From: CAIURC01 sp043777315
GTDB lineage: Bacteria > Verrucomicrobiota > Verrucomicrobiia > Chthoniobacterales > Chthoniobacteraceae
Reading direction: 5' to 3'
DNA length: 19,416 nucleotides
Assembly (NCBI GenBank): GCA_043777315.1
Contig: JAYVPW010000134.1
Span: forward strand, 1 to 19,416
Positions 18,977 through 19,416 of this stretch are shown here, piece by piece; position 1 is the first letter of the stretch, and each line of letters starts with the position of its first letter. The translations under genes were made by a program, and so were the position numbers. The notes under the pieces are model-generated. The model had not been told where the DNA came from and did not search any database. It worked only from the letters and a program-made list of their open reading frames with translations.

Positions 18977-19416
18977 ATGTCTGAAACCATCGAAAAACAC
19001 GCCTTCCAGGCAGAGATCGGGCAACTGCTCGATATCGTCACGCACTCGCTTTACACCGACAAAGAAATCTTCATTCGCGAGCTGATTTCCAACGCCGCGG
19101 ATGCGAGCGAGAAACTGAAGTTTCTGCAAACTTCCGGGGCGGAAATTCATCAGCCGGAGGAGCCGCTCAAGATCACCGTCGCGACCGATGAGGAGGCGAA
19201 GACGATCACGTTCAACGATGCCGGCATCGGCATGACGCGCGGCGAGCTGATCGACAATCTCGGGACGATCGCGCACTCGGGATCAAAGGGTTTTCTCGAG
19301 CAGCTCAAGGCGAGCAAGAACGACGCGCATCTCATCGGGCAGTTCGGCGTCGGGTTTTATTCGGCGTTCATGGTGGCGGAAAAAGTGACGGTCTCGACGC
19401 GGTCGTACCTGCCCGG
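18977..19416 (+). CDS. htpG: Molecular chaperone HtpG (Hsp90), N-terminal part cut by window end
   Basis: The first 146 codons are present and open to the window edge. The GHKL ATPase domain is clear: FQAEIGQLLDIVTHSLYTDK (10-29), IRELISNAADASEKL with catalytic E35 and Mg-binding N39, NDAGIGM (80-86) of the ATP site, NLGTIAHSGSKGF (94-106) and GQFGVGFYSAFMV (121-133), the lid hinge. Usual HtpG length is about 600-630 residues, so roughly three quarters lie outside. The ATG at 18977 is preceded by gagtccgcggccct with no Shine-Dalgarno. No CIRCE element is visible upstream. Confidence 0.97.
   Translation, partial: MSETIEKHAFQAEIGQLLDIVTHSLYTDKEIFIRELISNAADASEKLKFLQTSGAEIHQPEEPLKITVATDEEAKTITFNDAGIGMTRGELIDNLGTIAHSGSKGFLEQLKASKNDAHLIGQFGVGFYSAFMVAEKVTVSTRSYLP

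Noticed and set aside
1..19416. tRNA, rRNA or other structured RNA genes and known riboswitches
   Set aside because: No cloverleaf with a ttcgaatc-like T arm, no rRNA-like conserved segments and no riboswitch core that I could recognise by reading.

Overview
The window is GC-rich chromosomal DNA with tightly packed genes on both strands. It is most likely from a Verrucomicrobiota bacterium, or a close relative in the PVC group. That assignment is inference. It rests on the gene style: a sigma factor with a long C-terminal extension containing a membrane segment, a SufS/SufU pair, a PIN-PhoH ATPase, almost no Shine-Dalgarno sequences, and many short intergenic palindromes. There is no rRNA or other marker gene to confirm it.

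Layout. (1) 1-146: the 3' end of an IS110-family transposase, followed by a REP-like palindrome field. (2) 305-3319, minus strand: an iron-uptake operon. A Cys-rich FeoA-like protein, a second FeoA and FeoB are tightly coupled; a small FeoB-associated Cys-rich membrane protein lies beyond a palindrome-rich gap. (3) 3421-5643, minus strand: sufS and sufU for Fe-S cluster assembly, preceded by a small Cys-containing protein. Iron import and Fe-S assembly genes are therefore adjacent and co-oriented. (4) 5786-7306, plus strand: a probably membrane-anchored ECF-type sigma factor. (5) 7496-11780, plus strand: an iron-type alcohol dehydrogenase, an aldehyde dehydrogenase and a glutamine-synthetase-like gamma-glutamyl ligase. 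Together they suggest catabolism of an amino alcohol or amine through gamma-glutamylated intermediates. (6) 11903-13777, minus strand: a GT4 glycosyltransferase and a GNAT acetyltransferase. (7) 14059-14985, minus strand: thioredoxin reductase, divergent from the PIN-PhoH ATPase at 15145-16647. (8) 16717-17153, minus strand: a HicB/HicA toxin-antitoxin pair. (9) 17265-18735, minus strand: a Gfo/Idh/MocA oxidoreductase followed by a small lipoprotein. (10) From 18977, plus strand: the start of htpG (Hsp90), cut by the window edge.

The least ordinary material is intergenic. Three long inverted repeats (3905-3996, 8646-8750, 13829-14016) have arms built of 2-3 tandem copies of an 8-10 bp unit. 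The unit differs between copies, but within each copy both arms carry the same unit, and the outer borders look alike (gattta-like on the left, gctcatcct-like on the right). This looks like one family of fold-back elements whose arms evolve in concert. Separately, a BIME-like REP mosaic at 228-708 shows conserved loops and tails with stems that change in a compensatory way. Two copies of a gtcatcctgag palindromic repeat are also present.
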